From assembly GCA_947095535.1 (NCBI GenBank), contig OX352772.1:185584035-185648034 (forward strand): a stretch of 64,000 nucleotides of DNA, in the 5' to 3' direction. Below the pieces are notes generated by a model. It had not been told where the DNA came from, did not search any database, and saw nothing but the letters and a program-made list of their open reading frames with translations. Origin of the DNA: Poecilobothrus nobilitatus. Lineage: Eukaryota > Arthropoda > Insecta > Diptera > Dolichopodidae. Position numbers and translations under genes: made by a program. Shown piece by piece: positions 24,600 through 35,654 of the stretch (position 1 is the stretch's first letter; every line of letters starts with the position of its first letter).

Positions 24600-25865
24600 G
24601 TTACGGTTAAAAACGTTTGGTTCATAACCTCTGAGATTTCTCGTGGTTCAAAGAAGTCTATGTTATCATGTTTGACAACTTGTGTAGTACTTTTCGTATT
24701 TGTAGATTGGTGTTGGTCATAACTGATTTATATACAGCCCAAAGTTCCTTCGGGTTCGTCGGATATTTTAAACTTTGCTCAGAGTAAAAAGTTGATTTTG
24801 CCTTCCGAGTCATTATTTTTACTTTATCTCTATAAATTTTATATAAATTTGCAACCCGTGTGTTTTCAGGGTATTTTTTCTTGAATTTATTGTAAGAATC
24901 CCGAACTTTCATCATTTGAATAATTTCGGCCGTAATCCAAAAAAATTTTTTTTTTTGCAGTTCTTAGTTGGAACAGCACGGGTGTACTTTTTGATTAATT
25001 GGGTTAGAACAAGGACAGTTTGGTCTAAAGTTTCGTAAGTGCTTAGCGTATCGCAGATTTCGTCTTGAGCAAGATCGTCATAATTTAGAACTTTTTTTGA
25101 CTCATTAATGGTCTCTTTGATTGGTTTTTGATCTACGCTGAGGAGTTCCATTTGGTGATCAGACAAATGCATATCTGTTATATGCAGATTGTATTGCAAG
25201 TTGTTGATGTCTGTTATAAAATGATCAATCACAGTCTTACACATCATTCCAATCGTTGTGGCAAATTCCGTAGTGCATTTATTACAGATTACAAAACCAT
25301 TGCTCAAGAGAGTATCCCTATAGCTGCTAACATCCCTATTATTTTCATCTAACTGATTTAAATTAAGTGAACTGATTTCCTATTATAAGTGAACGTTTAT
25401 AAGTGGGCGTTAGTTCATCTACCTTTTTGTTGAAATCTGCAAAATTAGTTTAATGTCACCTATAGCAAGCTAATATATTGATATTGTTTTTCAACAACTT
25501 GACTACTATAAAACTTGATTGTAAATATTCTTCTTCAAATAATAGCGTACTGCTAATATAATTAGCTACAAAAACTGCAGCAGCACCGTACCCATTCGCT
25601 CGGTATGCGTAATATAAAACTTATAAACCGGTAAATTATAAAACTTATTTTGTTCTTTTTTGAGCCAAATTTCGGTCAGAACAATAACATGGAAATCGCA
25701 ATTATATGTAGCTAATAATGATTCAATATCATATAGTTTCTTCCGTAAACTTTGAATATTGAAGTAAATAATACTTAAATTTTCTTTGAAATTTGTTATT
25801 ATATTTTGTACTGACCCTGTACTATGATTCACTCTCATCTCATCTTCAATAGTGATCATACCCAT
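24600..25865 (-). pseudogene. Endonuclease and linker remnants of the second CR1-like LINE
   Basis: Three pieces in different frames are seen. At 25566-25865 is the endonuclease start, with FNIQSLRKKLYDIESL. At 24912-25307 is the endonuclease end, with TVIDHFITD and MHLSDHQMELLSV. At 24658-24915 is a basic linker, with VRDSYNKFKKKYPEN, that matches the linker of the other LINE (IRDSYLKFRKKYPND). Between 25310 and 25565 stops interrupt a region that should hold the GDFN motif. Confidence 0.65.
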
Positions 25866-25869
25866 TATT

Positions 25870-26935
25870 ATTTAGAAAACAATAACCCAATATAAAATTT
25901 GACATGGGGTGAGAATAAATGGAGAAGTGAAACAAAAATAATTTAGTAATATTTGGAATTTCGTGCGCAGTGTAAATGTAGTTTACAATTATTAGATTTT
26001 TACGTTATAAAATATTGCTAAAATTAGTTTAGGTATATGTTTTGTATTAAAATTTATTAAAAATTAGAATTTAGACAGATGTTTAATATTTTGACAAAAA
26101 TTTAAATAGTTATTAAAAATTAAGTAAATAATAGTTATATATTCATTTGAAATTATGTTATGTAAATATTTGTTACGTAATATTGTGTTACAATTTAAAG
26201 AATTAATAAAAATAAAAGATGGATTAATTAAACGTTCATTCGGTGTTGTATTGTTTTTATGGTTCATACTATGATAAAAATTTATAATGAAAGGTTTTGT
26301 AATGAATTTGTAATGAAATTTAGCATAAGCTTAAGTTTGAATAGATCTGATTTAAAATTAGAAAAATTATTAAAAATTAAAAAAAAATAATTAAATATTT
26401 TGAAATTGTGTTATGTAAATGTGTCTTATTATGATTTGGTTTTAGATAGATTCTAAAAATCGTTGAAGAAATAATTGGAAGTTTATTTGATGTTTTGTTA
26501 TGTTTATGTTTAATATTGTGGTTACAATTCATAAGGTTACTAAAAATGAAAAAAATATATATTAAGTATTTATTTGAAGTTAAGTTAATGTAGATTAAAC
26601 GAAGAGAAAAATTCATTGTTAGTGTCAAAATTAAATATAAAAATTGTAGTATTTATGTTTCGCTAGAAGAATTAAAATCTAATATAATATCTAATAAAAA
26701 GTAAGAAACATGTAAAGAGTATTTGAAATTATTACTTTATGTAATAAGAAGAATTTAGAGTTAGAGTGCATAATATAATGATTATTTTTTAGAAATTTAT
26801 GGCAAAGAAAAAAAAAAGAAATTGAATATTTATTTAAGATTATGTTAAAGTAGGTTAAGGTAAAAAAGTTTATTGTTGATTTAAAAAATAAAAATTGTTT
26901 CATTGAATAATTTAAAGTATTAAAAAAAGTAGAAA
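25870..26935. other. AT-rich spacer upstream of the second LINE ORF2
   Basis: Extremely A/T-rich DNA with loosely periodic phrases (TTATGTAAA, GAATTAATAAAAAT). It resembles in composition the inter-ORF spacer of the first CR1-like LINE. Small open frames here are by-products of composition. Confidence 0.45.
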
Positions 26936-26937
26936 TT

Positions 26938-27432
26938 TTTTTTTTTTTTTTCCTAAGGGTGGTGGGAATCTTCCAAAGACACCAAGAATGTCCCCCTTGG
27001 TAGTGTTAGATTCTTACTGACTAAACCCACCTCCCCTTTAGCCAATATAATGGGATGAAACTCTTACCTACGAATGCAGTATATTGGCTGTGGAGTAGGG
27101 ATAGGAAAGGATAGGATATGGATACGGAAACATTGAATTGGGAGTGGGACTGTAAGGAAACAATGAATCCACAGTTACAACATGTAGTAGTAGTATATAG
27201 TAAGGTAATTATTGAAGGCAACCCCCTACATGAGGTAATTATTGAAGGCAACCCCCACTGTCACTGTAGCGGTTACTATTATTGGTATTAGTATTCTTAT
27301 TAATATTATTATTATTTTACTACAGAGTCATCAGTGGATTACAACGTGCAGCAGTATATAACACCTTACTTGCATGATATAACCAAAGATAGCTCTACTG
27401 TAGCAGCTATTATTATTATTACTATTATTATA

Positions 27433-27489
<57 letters not shown>

Positions 27490-27645
27490 ATTATTAATGT
27501 TATTATTACTACTATTAATTATACGATATACATTATTACGATATAAAAGTACTACATATTTTTTATTTATGACCTGACCGGGGTTTGAATCCAAGACCCT
27601 TCGATTGAAAGGTTGGCGACTTATTCACTGCGCCATGAGTCAGAA
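26938..27645 (-). mobile_element. Second SINE-like copy, inverted
   Basis: This is the reverse complement of the element at 23098-24595. The A tail is seen as T at 26938-26952, followed by the same GC-rich body (CACCAAGAATG, CCCACCTCCCC), a short duplicated segment (27197-27260), one copy of the core unit, an (ATT)n tract and the tRNA-like head at about 27570-27645. At about 0.7 kb it is half as long, because the core repeat has not expanded. Confidence 0.65.
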
Positions 27646-27654
27646 TAATTTAAA

Positions 27655-28125
27655 CAAATATGTGATATTAAAAAGATTGTAAAAAAATAACAAGTAATAA
27701 AAACTAAAAATAAAAATTGTTTCATTGAATACGAGTAATTTAAAGTATTAAAAAAAATTTAAACAAATATACGTGATTACAAAAATTGTAAAAACAAAAG
27801 TAATAAGTAAATACAATAATCAAAATAAAGTTTAATAAATTTAGTGTTTTAGTATTATTAATCAAGTATTTCAAATATGTAATAAATCATTGTAGGACGA
27901 AATTCTGTATATTTTGCTGACCTTTGTTTCGCGTAAGCAAATTTGATTGTTTTTGACCCATAGAAACTGAAAATTATGCGAATTTTTAATTTTTTTTGAA
28001 TCATAATATAGTTTAGATTACAGGGGCTTTAAGGGATTTTGAAGAAAAATTTCTCTGTTGCTACCAGGTTGCAGATCCAATTCAGTTGTGAAGAGCTGTT
28101 TATGTTCTTTTTTTTTGTAGTAATT
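27655..28125. other. AT-rich spacer, no gene seen
   Basis: A phrase found before the SINE (AAAAATTGTTTCATTGAATA...TTTAAAGTATTAAAAAAA, about 26890-26930) recurs at 27712-27757. DNA on the two sides of the SINE therefore shares a local repeat. No coding content is recognised. Confidence 0.4.
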
Positions 28126-28129
28126 CGTT

Positions 28130-29095
28130 TTTTAATGTTTCAGGTCCCAGTTCAAAACTTTTCTGCAAAACCAAGGAATTGATTTACATTTTACTATACT
28201 TAACAACAAATGTAATAACTGTGATATCGAAAGATTTCATAATTCTCTAAACGAACACTTGAGAATTTTTGCCGTAACCGAAAAAGAACATTAGATGAAA
28301 ACGCGGTAATCAATGCTATGAAAATCTATAACGAGACAATACATTCATCTACTAACAAAGACCAATCGATTTCCTAAACGGGAACATTGAACCCTTAGAA
28401 TATCCACTCATAAAACAAAATCTGCTAAAAATTAAAAATAGAACTAGTAATTCAAAAAATAAAAACAGAAATGAAAGATCAGAAACAGAACTGAACAGAA
28501 GGAAACAGAACTGCAACTATCTAAAATTAAATCGCTTAAATAAACTTCAACCTTATCATAAAAGCATTGATATTGTAGAGACAAAAGAGGATCATGTTAA
28601 AATCTATAAAGAAATATATCCTGTTTATCCCAATTCAAAAGAAAATTGTTATATCAAAATTAATGCAAAATTTTATTTCAGGGAAAATGCTAATTATCTT
28701 ATAATAATTAATTCCGCAAACCTTTGCACAATCTTTAATTGAAATAAACCGTATTCAATTTGGAAATGGTTATGTTTTGTTTCAAGAATCAGAACTTAAA
28801 ATTATTGACAATTACAATCGTATTATGCACATAATAGATATTATGAAGAAAGCATTAATAGAATACGGGACAACATTATACTGCTTAATAAAACAACCGA
28901 TCTAAAAGAAAGTTTTTTTTAACATTATTCCATATTATGTCAATAAACTAGGTTTTGGTAAATCTGGTGGGTAATATTCTCAAATTTTTAGCCGGACTTA
29001 TGGAAAATGAAGATTGCAAAGAAATTCTATTCTACTTCAAAATAATAGAACAAAATAATGGAAACATAATTGGAAATTTAAATAATCATTAAACG
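28130..29095 (+). pseudogene. Errantivirus/gypsy-type fossil: integrase core and envelope-like remnant
   Basis: At 28140-28290 the translation reads an integrase-core segment with GIDLHFTILNNKCNNCDIERFHNSLNEHLR, in which the catalytic Glu lies in the IERFHN context. A NAMKIYNETIHSS segment follows. Further right (about 28840-29080) short pieces resemble an insect retrovirus-like envelope (INRIRDNIILLN, FLAGLMENEDCKE) and contain several stops and frame changes. No LTRs were found and no part is functional. The envelope call is weaker than the integrase call. Confidence 0.5.
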
Positions 29096-29099
29096 AAAC

Positions 29100-29340
29100 G
29101 ATAAACGATTTTGAAAATAAAGTGATAAACTAATATTTTATATGAGTAATAAACTAATATATATAACTTTGATCACTTAGTCACAATATATTTAACTTAT
29201 ATCACTTTGATATAAGTGATAAACTAATATTTTTTATTGTAAAAACAAAAATTAATGAAAATATCAATACTTTGTCAAAAGAAATCACTTTAAAGAAATT
29301 AAAGAAATTATCCTTGCAAGTAAACTTGTCTCATAAAATT
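29100..29340. other. Short imperfect repeats (GATAAACTAATAT)
   Basis: The phrase ATAAACTAATAT recurs four times between 29125 and 29240, around a TATATCACTTTGATATAAGTGATA inverted stretch. No gene is present. Confidence 0.5.
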
Positions 29341-29344
29341 AATT

Positions 29345-29640
29345 TTTTTAGGATATCTATCCGCATTTAAAATTTCATAGCTCTACTTCAAACAGAAGAT
29401 TTTACAGAATTTTTGAAAAATTTGTATGAAAAATGTGCAGAGCAAAAAGTTAGTTGTTTGAGAGCTACTCGAAGTTTTCATCGAATTTCAATAAAAAAAA
29501 AATAGGGAACCTGCAAATTGATCCAAAAATATTTTATAATAATTTCAATACTGCAGTTTTCTTACTTTTTCAGTTATCGTGCTTTTCAGTTATCGTGCGT
29601 CGTGCAGACAGCAAAATAATTTTGGTGAGACTATAGCAAA
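29345..29640 (-). repeat. Diverged relative of the MITE family, fragment
   Basis: The order of phrases matches an inverted copy of the MITE at 12281, with strong divergence: AATTTCATAGCTCTA, AAAAAGTTAG, GAGAGCTAC, AAAAAAATAGGGAACCTGCAAATT, AAAATATTTT and TTTTTCAGTTATCGTGC. It probably belongs to a related subfamily. The phrase TTTCAGTTATCGTGC is duplicated at 29569-29602. Confidence 0.6.
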
Positions 29641-29931
29641 TTATTACTTAGTATATATAGCACAAAAAAAACACTCCACTTGCGGTTACTATCCAAGGTT
29701 CAGCTAATTTGACCGCTATAATTTACATACGGTATATTCAAATGCCGCTTTCAATATATCTGATTACATGTGCTTTACCGCCTGGCTTCATAATTTACCC
29801 ATCCTAAATATTTTAACCACTTCAACTTTCTCGATTTTAACTTGTATATGCTGATCTTTACCTTGAGGATTTAAATATCTTTGATGAGATATAGTGATGA
29901 TTATGCTATATCTTTGGTGAGATATAATGAT

Positions 29932-30616
29932 AGTAGGTAATCCTACACTTTGGGATGGGAAAACAATTTGACCCATATCGCACGACATGCTGACCTACAT
30001 TTTGATTTATGGGTTTAATGTAGGTCATGCTTGGTTAGTAGGTCAAGAACTTGTTTTGATCGTTTTGGTTTAGGTTTTAAGTTAAGTTGTATGTGTGGGT
30101 TGTTAACTTAATAAAACAAAATTGTATAACTGAAGTTTAAATACTAGGCGCACATATAAAAGTAGTAAGAAAATTTCTTATATGAAAAAAAAAAACAGAA
30201 AAAAATTTTTTATTTTTAAATCTACAGTGCATGTTTAAAATTTAAAAGAAAAAGTGTAATACTGTTTTTTTTTTTTTTTTTGTTAGCATAAAGCAAAAAA
30301 AATTAAGTAAGATATAGATTTTTTTTTTTGCTTACATAAAAATATGGTCTCTTCTGGATAGAAGAATTTATAGAAGAAAAGAGAAAACGAAAGTCATTAA
30401 TTAGGTGACTGCATGTCGTGTAAGATATTTTTTTTATTTTTTAATTAAGAATGTTCAGTTTAAGTTCAGAATGTTCAGTATAAGAAAAATATGAATAAAA
30501 AGAAAACAAACAGCAAATCAAAAATATGGAACTGATTAAACTAAAGATATACTCTTTACTCTTGATATGCATTTATGTTTTTTTGTTTTTTGTTTTTGTA
30601 TGGAATAAAAAATATT
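29932..30616 (+). repeat. Outer Polinton left terminal inverted repeat
   Basis: This pairs with 59845-60752 in reverse complement. It starts AGTAGGTAATCCTACACTTT and keeps clear similarity to about 30615, just before the stop of the integrase gene. It is about 220 bases shorter than the right repeat because it lacks a duplicated block present there. Confidence 0.85.
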
Positions 30617-30635
30617 AATTATTAAAAAGAGAATA

Positions 30636-31556
30636 TTAAACAATATTTGTTGAATTTATCCATGTGTTATGTTTTTCGTCAAACCCAAGCCATTTATCAA
30701 AAACTTTATTGCCTTTTTTCTTTAAAATTTTCTCGACAAGATATACGTTTGGGTGTTTAGCAGATGTGAGTTCCTCCTCATAAAATCCACCAAATATTGA
30801 ATCATTTTTATAATCAACCAGCTGATATGTGATCGGAGAGGTACTGTTTACTTTGATAATTTTAAAACTCTCAGTAGACCAATTCGGTTGATAACCTTTT
30901 TCAAAAGTTTTTTTGTATTTACTTATTCTAACATAGTCTCCAACTTTATATTTAGCTTTTAGAGAAATTTTAGGTTGCATGTAAACATTTTTTAAAATAA
31001 ATTTTTCGTTTTTCTTAGAAATTTTTTCAGGAAGTAATTTAGTTGTTCTATGTTTAGTGGAATTATAGGTGTTTCATAAAGATTGCAATATATTAATCCA
31101 CTTGTAGTTTACTAGTAAACTAAATATTTTCCACATTAAATTTTTTAAAGTTCGATTAAAGCGTTCTACAATAGATGCTTTCATTTCAGAGTAAGTATGA
31201 TAGTAATTAATACCCTTCTTTACGACAAAATTTTGAAATATCGAATTGAAAAATTCTTTACCTTGATCTGAATGAATGTTTTTAGGTAGGTTTTTGGCTC
31301 GTTTTATAATTTTCTTTAAAGCATTTAAAATATTACTACCGGTTTTAGTTTTAATTGGTTCAGCATAAGCATATTTAGAAAATATATCTATAACAGTTAA
31401 CATATGTTTAAAACCTTTGTTGAATTTTCCATAAGGAATCATTTCCACGAAATCAATTTGCCAGGTATCATTTACTCCTTTCTGCTTGACTTTCCTTCTA
31501 AGATACCTTTTTCTAGCTGGTCTATGTATTTCTTTTACTATTTGAGATCTTGACAT
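30636..31556 (-). pseudogene. Outer Polinton copy A: integrase with chromodomain, one stop
   Basis: The frame is 307 codons, the same length as the inner integrase, interrupted only by a TGA at 31074-31076. Retroviral-type integrase core residues are visible: Asp in TWQIDFVEM, Asp in IHSDQGKEF and Glu in ASIVERFN. A chromodomain-like C-terminus follows (YLVEKILKKKGNKVFDKWLGFDEKHNTW). Chromodomain integrases are standard in Polintons, where they join the element to host DNA. It lies directly beside the left inverted repeat, unlike the inner element's layout seen from the ATPase. A single stop suggests fairly recent inactivation. Confidence 0.9.
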
Positions 31557-31718
31557 GATTTTTACAATATCTAACTAATTTTAAAAATCCAATTTTACAT
31601 TTCTTTATTTATATACTCTGAAAACTTTAAATTTTGACTGTATTCTACAGTATACAATGCGGTTCAATTTTACTGGCAAATCATTTTTAACTCAATTTTT
31701 CTAAGATATTTTAGAAAA

Positions 31719-31961
31719 GTGGCAGCTGATTCAACAACATTTCCATTTACCGAGGAAACTGCAATAGTCAGTACACAAAATGAGGTTCAAGTTGATGAAA
31801 TTACATCTACTGTAGATGACGAGGAATTAATGGAAACTGAAGAATTCATACCGCCGTTTCAAGTTTTAGATGAAGATACAGATGAGCAACAAATTTGGAA
31901 AATAAATAACCAAGAAAGAGATCCTGACTATTTTGCAGAATTTTTTAGAAATAATTTATAG
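31719..31961 (+). pseudogene. Outer Polinton copy A: acidic 80-residue protein, start codon lost
   Basis: This small gene is on the opposite strand to its neighbours. It is rich in Glu, Asp and Thr (VDDEELMETEEFIPPFQVLDEDTDEQQ) and ends in FAEFFRNNL. In copy B the start is ATG, but here the same position is GTG. The rest of the frame is open and differs at a few residues only. Function unknown: it has no recognised domain and no counterpart was found in the inner element. It lies between the integrase and the unassigned 183-residue gene. Poly(A) signals (AATAAAA) follow at 32022-32040. Confidence 0.6.
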
Positions 31962-32056
31962 CCTAAAATTATATATAAGAATATTTGTATAAATGTATAT
32001 GTATCTATATATAAGTATTTAATAATAAAAGCAATAAAATAAATTTTACAAATTTT

Positions 32057-32608
32057 TCATTTATTGTTGTTCTTGACTAAAATATTATAAATTTTATTTT
32101 CTAGTAGTACAGGTATTTCAAAAAACAATCTAGGATAATTACATTGAACGCTATAACGTTGTATTGGAATATATATTTCTTCATGCAGTTTCATAACATG
32201 CTTTTCTTGACACGTTTTTATATATTTAATAACATATTCCCGTACATTTGATTCAGCACTTTTATTGTGTATCATTATAGCTTGAAGCAAATCAATTAAG
32301 TTGTAAAATGTGTCAGCTTCCTCCTTGTTAATACTAAGACATCGACCAATAATAATTCTTAACCCATATTGTAAACATAATTTTGTATTCTTTATTGATT
32401 GTTTCGAGTACCTTTTACAAAATTGCTGATGGAACTTACACCAATCATGATATTTTAAAATAGCTGGCTTTTTTCCAATACGATGAAAAATGCAAGTTGC
32501 TACAAGAGATTCTGTTTCAAAACCAACAAGAACTTTTAATGACTGATTTCTGTTGAGAAAATATGTATAGGTCAACATCAAATTTGTGTTCGAACCTTGA
32601 TCTTCCAT
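32057..32608 (-). CDS. Outer Polinton copy A: unassigned 183-residue protein
   Basis: This open gene of 183 codons starts MEDQGSNTN. It aligns along its length to the inner 193-residue protein at 42700-43281. Shared blocks include YTYFLNRNQ/YIYYLDKKQ, VATCIFHR/AATIIFQR, NIREYV-type REYVIKYIKTCQEK and the ending IPIQRYSVQCNYPRLFFEIP. I recognise no domain. In both families the gene lies directly downstream of the protease, at the end of the virion cluster, so a structural or assembly role is plausible but unproven. In copy B most of it is deleted. Confidence 0.75.
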   Translation of the reverse strand: MEDQGSNTNLMLTYTYFLNRNQSLKVLVGFETESLVATCIFHRIGKKPAILKYHDWCKFHQQFCKRYSKQSIKNTKLCLQYGLRIIIGRCLSINKEEADTFYNLIDLLQAIMIHNKSAESNVREYVIKYIKTCQEKHVMKLHEEIYIPIQRYSVQCNYPRLFFEIPVLLENKIYNILVKNNNK

Positions 32609-32637
32609 TACTACGTTTTAACTAAAGCTTTTTAATA

Positions 32638-33126
32638 TTAATTATATTGCTGAGGTACACAAGATTGTGAAAAATTTGAATTTCCAAATAAATTATAGAA
32701 CATATTAATAATCAGATTGTCGTTTTCTATATGATTATCTTTGTGAAATTTATTCAAAAAAGTTTTCATACTTAAACCAAAACATCTATACCAGCCAAAA
32801 ACGCAACAGTATTGCCCACATACATCTGAAAGAATACCCTGTATCTGCTTATTATTAAAAACTATGCACTGATTTTTCAAGTATTCCAAAATTTCCGGTT
32901 TATCTGGAACTCCACCATACGAATCAAAATATTCTGTGCAACCATGCTTTGGAATATAAAGGGCAAACCAATGTGTTTCCGGATCTTTTATCTTGTCAGT
33001 GTTTACAATTAAAAAAGTTGGTTTTTCTATTATTTTTGGAATTTTGTCTAAAGCAAAAACTCCCTTAAAATATTTGTTTGTAAATTTGTTACATTTTAAA
33101 ACACTAATTATTTCTAAACTGTTCAT
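32638..33126 (-). CDS. Outer Polinton copy A: adenain-type cysteine protease
   Basis: This is a maturation protease of 162 residues. The adenain-type catalytic set is visible: His52 in ETHWFALYI, Asp68 in EYFDSYGG, Gln96 in IQGILS and Cys103 in DVCGQYCC. Gln and Cys are seven residues apart, as in the adenovirus enzyme. In Polintons this protease is thought to process capsid proteins. Its start overlaps the stop of the preceding gene by four bases (33123-33126), a virus-like compact arrangement. The frame is intact although neighbouring genes of this copy are broken. Confidence 0.88.
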   Translation of the reverse strand: MNSLEIISVLKCNKFTNKYFKGVFALDKIPKIIEKPTFLIVNTDKIKDPETHWFALYIPKHGCTEYFDSYGGVPDKPEILEYLKNQCIVFNNKQIQGILSDVCGQYCCVFGWYRCFGLSMKTFLNKFHKDNHIENDNLIINMFYNLFGNSNFSQSCVPQQYN

Positions 33127-33458
33127 GACTCAAACTGACTTAAATCATACACTCTACTTATTTCATTAATGTAGTTCATTAAAAACTCCTTTTTTATTTT
33201 TTCATTTGTTATAATAACATCAAATTTTTCTAGTACCTGTCTTAATTCTTTATTAATTTTATCATTATGTACAGTTCCGAAAGAGTAATTTTCAAAATTT
33301 TCATTTATAATTTCTTTGGTTGGAAATTTGTAAGTAAACTCTTTTACAAATTTTTTACAAGGTTCTTTAATTCCAACTAAACAAATATCTTTTACAAATA
33401 AAGTATTTTTATCATCACAACAAAACTTCACATCCACAAGTGCACAGGATGATGACAT
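33123..33458 (-). CDS. Outer Polinton copy A: small DLxF-family protein
   Basis: An open frame of 111 codons (MSSSCALVDVKFCC). It aligns to the inner 121-residue protein at 41857-42222 through CALVD, NTLFVKDI, GIKEPCKKFVKE, YKFP and ENYSFG. It also looks like a short paralogue of the longer DLxF gene at 58994-59486, sharing the FD(V/I)xxxNxxxKxEFL segment. Function is unassigned. It sits between capsid and protease, in the same place as in the inner element. Confidence 0.75.
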   Translation of the reverse strand: MSSSCALVDVKFCCDDKNTLFVKDICLVGIKEPCKKFVKEFTYKFPTKEIINENFENYSFGTVHNDKINKELRQVLEKFDVIITNEKIKKEFLMNYINEISRVYDLSQFES

Positions 33459-33495
33459 CTTGTCGAATATTCAAATACATGTTTCAGTATTCTAT

Positions 33496-34789
33496 TTATA
33501 GATTTGTAAATATATTTCGATTTTTATCAATTTGTATGCTTGCATCAAATTCTCCATAAACAATAGCAGTGAGTGTAGATGTGAGTGGTTTTGATAGCCT
33601 TGCCTCAATTCTAACCGTACCCTGGTTTAGTAAACCTTGACATACTTCATTTCCAGATGCATCTGGAGTTAAATCAAAAGCTAGTATAAAAAACCCATTA
33701 CTAAACATAGACTTTGTTATCTGATGACCTTTATCATTGTGGTACATTCCAGTTCCAGAAAAAAGTGTAGTGTATGCTCTTGTACAGGAATTATTTTCAT
33801 CTGAAAAACTCGTTTCAATTGCTGAATTAGGTATTTGAACACCATTTACGTTTAACACAAATTGTGAAATGTTTAAAATTGTATGGATTTTTTGATCTTT
33901 TTCCAGAGTAACCCACATTTTCTGTCATACAAAAAATTATTGTGTTTGGCAACTATCCAATAAAAACATTATCAAGCGATATTGACTAGCTGTTCATTTG
34001 AATTGTAAAACCTTTTACTTCTACGCGTTTATAATTATATTTAGCATTGGATTTCCCAAGAACAGCATTGTGTGCTAACAGTACGCTTGGATTAACGGTA
34101 ACATGTTTCATAAATAGCGTGGCTTCTATAATTTTTAATTGTGATTCATCAGAATCGTCTGCAAATAGATAAAAATCTGGTTTTTCAAGTGTTAAAACTA
34201 TACGAATGTCAACATTATTTATAAGTAGAGTAGGTTGATTAAACATATCTACGTGTAGTTTACCCATGAGTTCCACTACATTGCTATTATGATACAATTT
34301 TTGGCGCTCTTTTGAACCATTATTATCAGATTTAGCTATATTTGCTTTATCTAAAATCCATCCTGCACATTTTAAATGAGTTGCAGCAGCATCTGTACCA
34401 TAATTTAATAAAGATTCAATATAAGCTCTATAGTGATAATTTCCATCAGACGGTGTTATATTTTTACCATTTAATTGAACATTACATTGTTTTATTAAAG
34501 AATGTAAAATGTTATTGACTACACTTGGTTGTATTATTATTCTTCCTTCAGCATTTTTATCATTATTCCATTGCGTTCCATCTTTCTTTAAGATCTGTAC
34601 TTTTAATCTCAAATATGTAGAAGACAAATCTCTATATGTATCGCCATGACCCAGTGAAACAAATTCAATAGTTGAAGGGTTGTCTAAAGAAGCAATAGGA
34701 TTGTAGGAAACTTCTTCACATCGTAAAATGCTAGACTGAATGGGTTGGGTTTTAAAAATATCCAACTCAGATTTAATACACTCTAGCAT
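33496..34789 (-). pseudogene. Outer Polinton copy A: major capsid protein (double jelly-roll type), broken
   Basis: Two pieces (33986-34789 and 33496-33918) align in order to the inner capsid gene at 40507-41820. The N-terminal piece carries MLECIKSELDIF, EFVSLGHGDTYRDLSSTYL and HSLIKQCNVQLNGKNITPSD. This is the signature of the F54H12.2-like Polinton/adintovirus capsid family. Between the pieces two stops (near 33990 and 33952) and one frameshift (about 33890-33920) interrupt the reading. The C-terminal piece keeps PNSAIETSF and SRPLTSTL-like blocks. In the intact protein trimers would form the icosahedral shell. Confidence 0.85.
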
Positions 34790-34791
34790 AA

Positions 34792-35070
34792 TTAATTAAA
34801 AATATCTTTTTGTTTCTTTTTGTTATTATCTTTGCGTCGTTTTGACGTAAAATAGTTTAAATTTTTAATGAATGGTCTTTTTATAGCTGTTCGTTTTCTT
34901 TTACCAGAACCATACATTTCATTTAGTTTTCGTACGGCATCATGTCGTACATTTTTAACAATCTCTTTACTACGATCTTGCATAACTTCTTTTACATTTG
35001 CACCAGATGCAATATCAGATAAAGCATTGATACCAGAGTTAATAACATCTTTTTTCAAAATATCAGTGCC
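34792..35070 (-). pseudogene. Outer Polinton copy A: minor virion protein, 3' part of gene split by the inner Polinton
   Basis: About 93 codons remain here, from DILKK to the stop at 34792, including DIASGANVKEV and a Lys/Arg-rich tail (GSGKRKRTAIKR, KRRKDNNKKKQKDIFN). The 5' part is at 50480-50638 on the other side of the inner element. The inner insertion therefore landed between the codons for FTS and the DILKK part. Any start codon upstream of 35077 belongs to the inner element's inverted repeat and is not original. The intact relative is at 40064-40504. Confidence 0.9.
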
Positions 35071-35076
35071 TGAAGT
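35071..35076 (+). other. Target site duplication, left copy (TGAAGT)
   Basis: TGAAGT occurs just left of the inner element and again at 50480-50485. In the uninterrupted copy B the site (GCCTGAAGTAAATAATG, about 56197) has it only once. This proves the insertion and its boundaries. Confidence 0.95.
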
Positions 35077-35613
35077 AGTAGTAATAGTAGCGCTTTGGCA
35101 TGGGAAAATAATTATGCAAATTAGGTCAAAGTAATAGTAGCGCTTTGGCATGGGAAAATAATTATGCAAATTAGGTCAATGACCTTGGGCGTTTACTTTG
35201 TTGTTGAGAGCTTTTTTAAGGAATGTTGTAGTGTAAAAAAACAGGTAGCAAATTAGATGTCGTGATTGGCGTTTGCATAATTAGTTTCCGGAAAAGTGTT
35301 TGTAAATAATATAGAAGGTCAACTAGATAATGTGGAACAAGTAGATAGTGCAATGACCTAAACAGGTGTGTAGTATTTCTACCGGTTGCATGATTAGTTT
35401 CCGGAAAAAGCTTTTGTAAATAATACAAGTAAGTGCAATGATCTTGTTGTGATAGTATATAGTAACATAGATTATTGTAAATAATAAGAATTTATTTTAT
35501 TTTTTAATAAAAAGCTTTCACGGTCAATCAGTTATTTTAACACAAGAATGCAGTTGTTATTTATGAGATAAATAAAATGCAGATATTGACCTTGATATTG
35601 TATCTTATTTTTA
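35077..35613 (+). repeat. Inner Polinton left terminal inverted repeat
   Basis: It pairs in reverse complement with about 49745-50479. The outer 300 bases are nearly identical. Further in, the right copy carries about 200 extra bases made of variants of the same phrases (AGTAAGTGCAATGATC, GTTTCCGGAAAA, GTAAATAATA), so the repeats are unequal in length. The first 100 bases are a two-fold tandem repeat of 50 bases. Confidence 0.9.
35080..35179 (+). repeat. Tandem duplication of the terminal 50 bases (left end)
   Basis: A 50-base unit starting AGTAATAGTAGCGCTTTGG and ending AATTAGGTCAA occurs twice in a row. The same double unit is present at the right end in reverse complement (about 50377-50476). 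Confidence 0.92.
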
Positions 35614-35654
35614 AAGTAATTTAAAAAAAATGTATTTATTGATTAATTGTTGTG

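Larger units (their letters stand above)
21840..25865 (-). mobile_element. Second CR1-like LINE, ORF2 remnants split by a SINE-like insertion
   Basis: This is a minus-strand copy related to the LINE at 16.6-21.5 kb but more decayed. In order it has the endonuclease start (25566-25865; SIIYFNIQSLRKK, TEIWLKK), endonuclease end and linker (24658-25307), the SINE-like insertion (23098-24595), RT core (22305-23006) and a C-terminal remnant (21914-22371). Related pieces on both sides of the SINE show that the SINE landed inside the LINE. Confidence 0.7.

Noticed and set aside
34792..35169. A 125-codon frame that looks like a whole gene with its own start
   Set aside because: The first 30-odd codons lie in the inner Polinton's inverted repeat; only the part from 35070 downward belongs to the interrupted gene.
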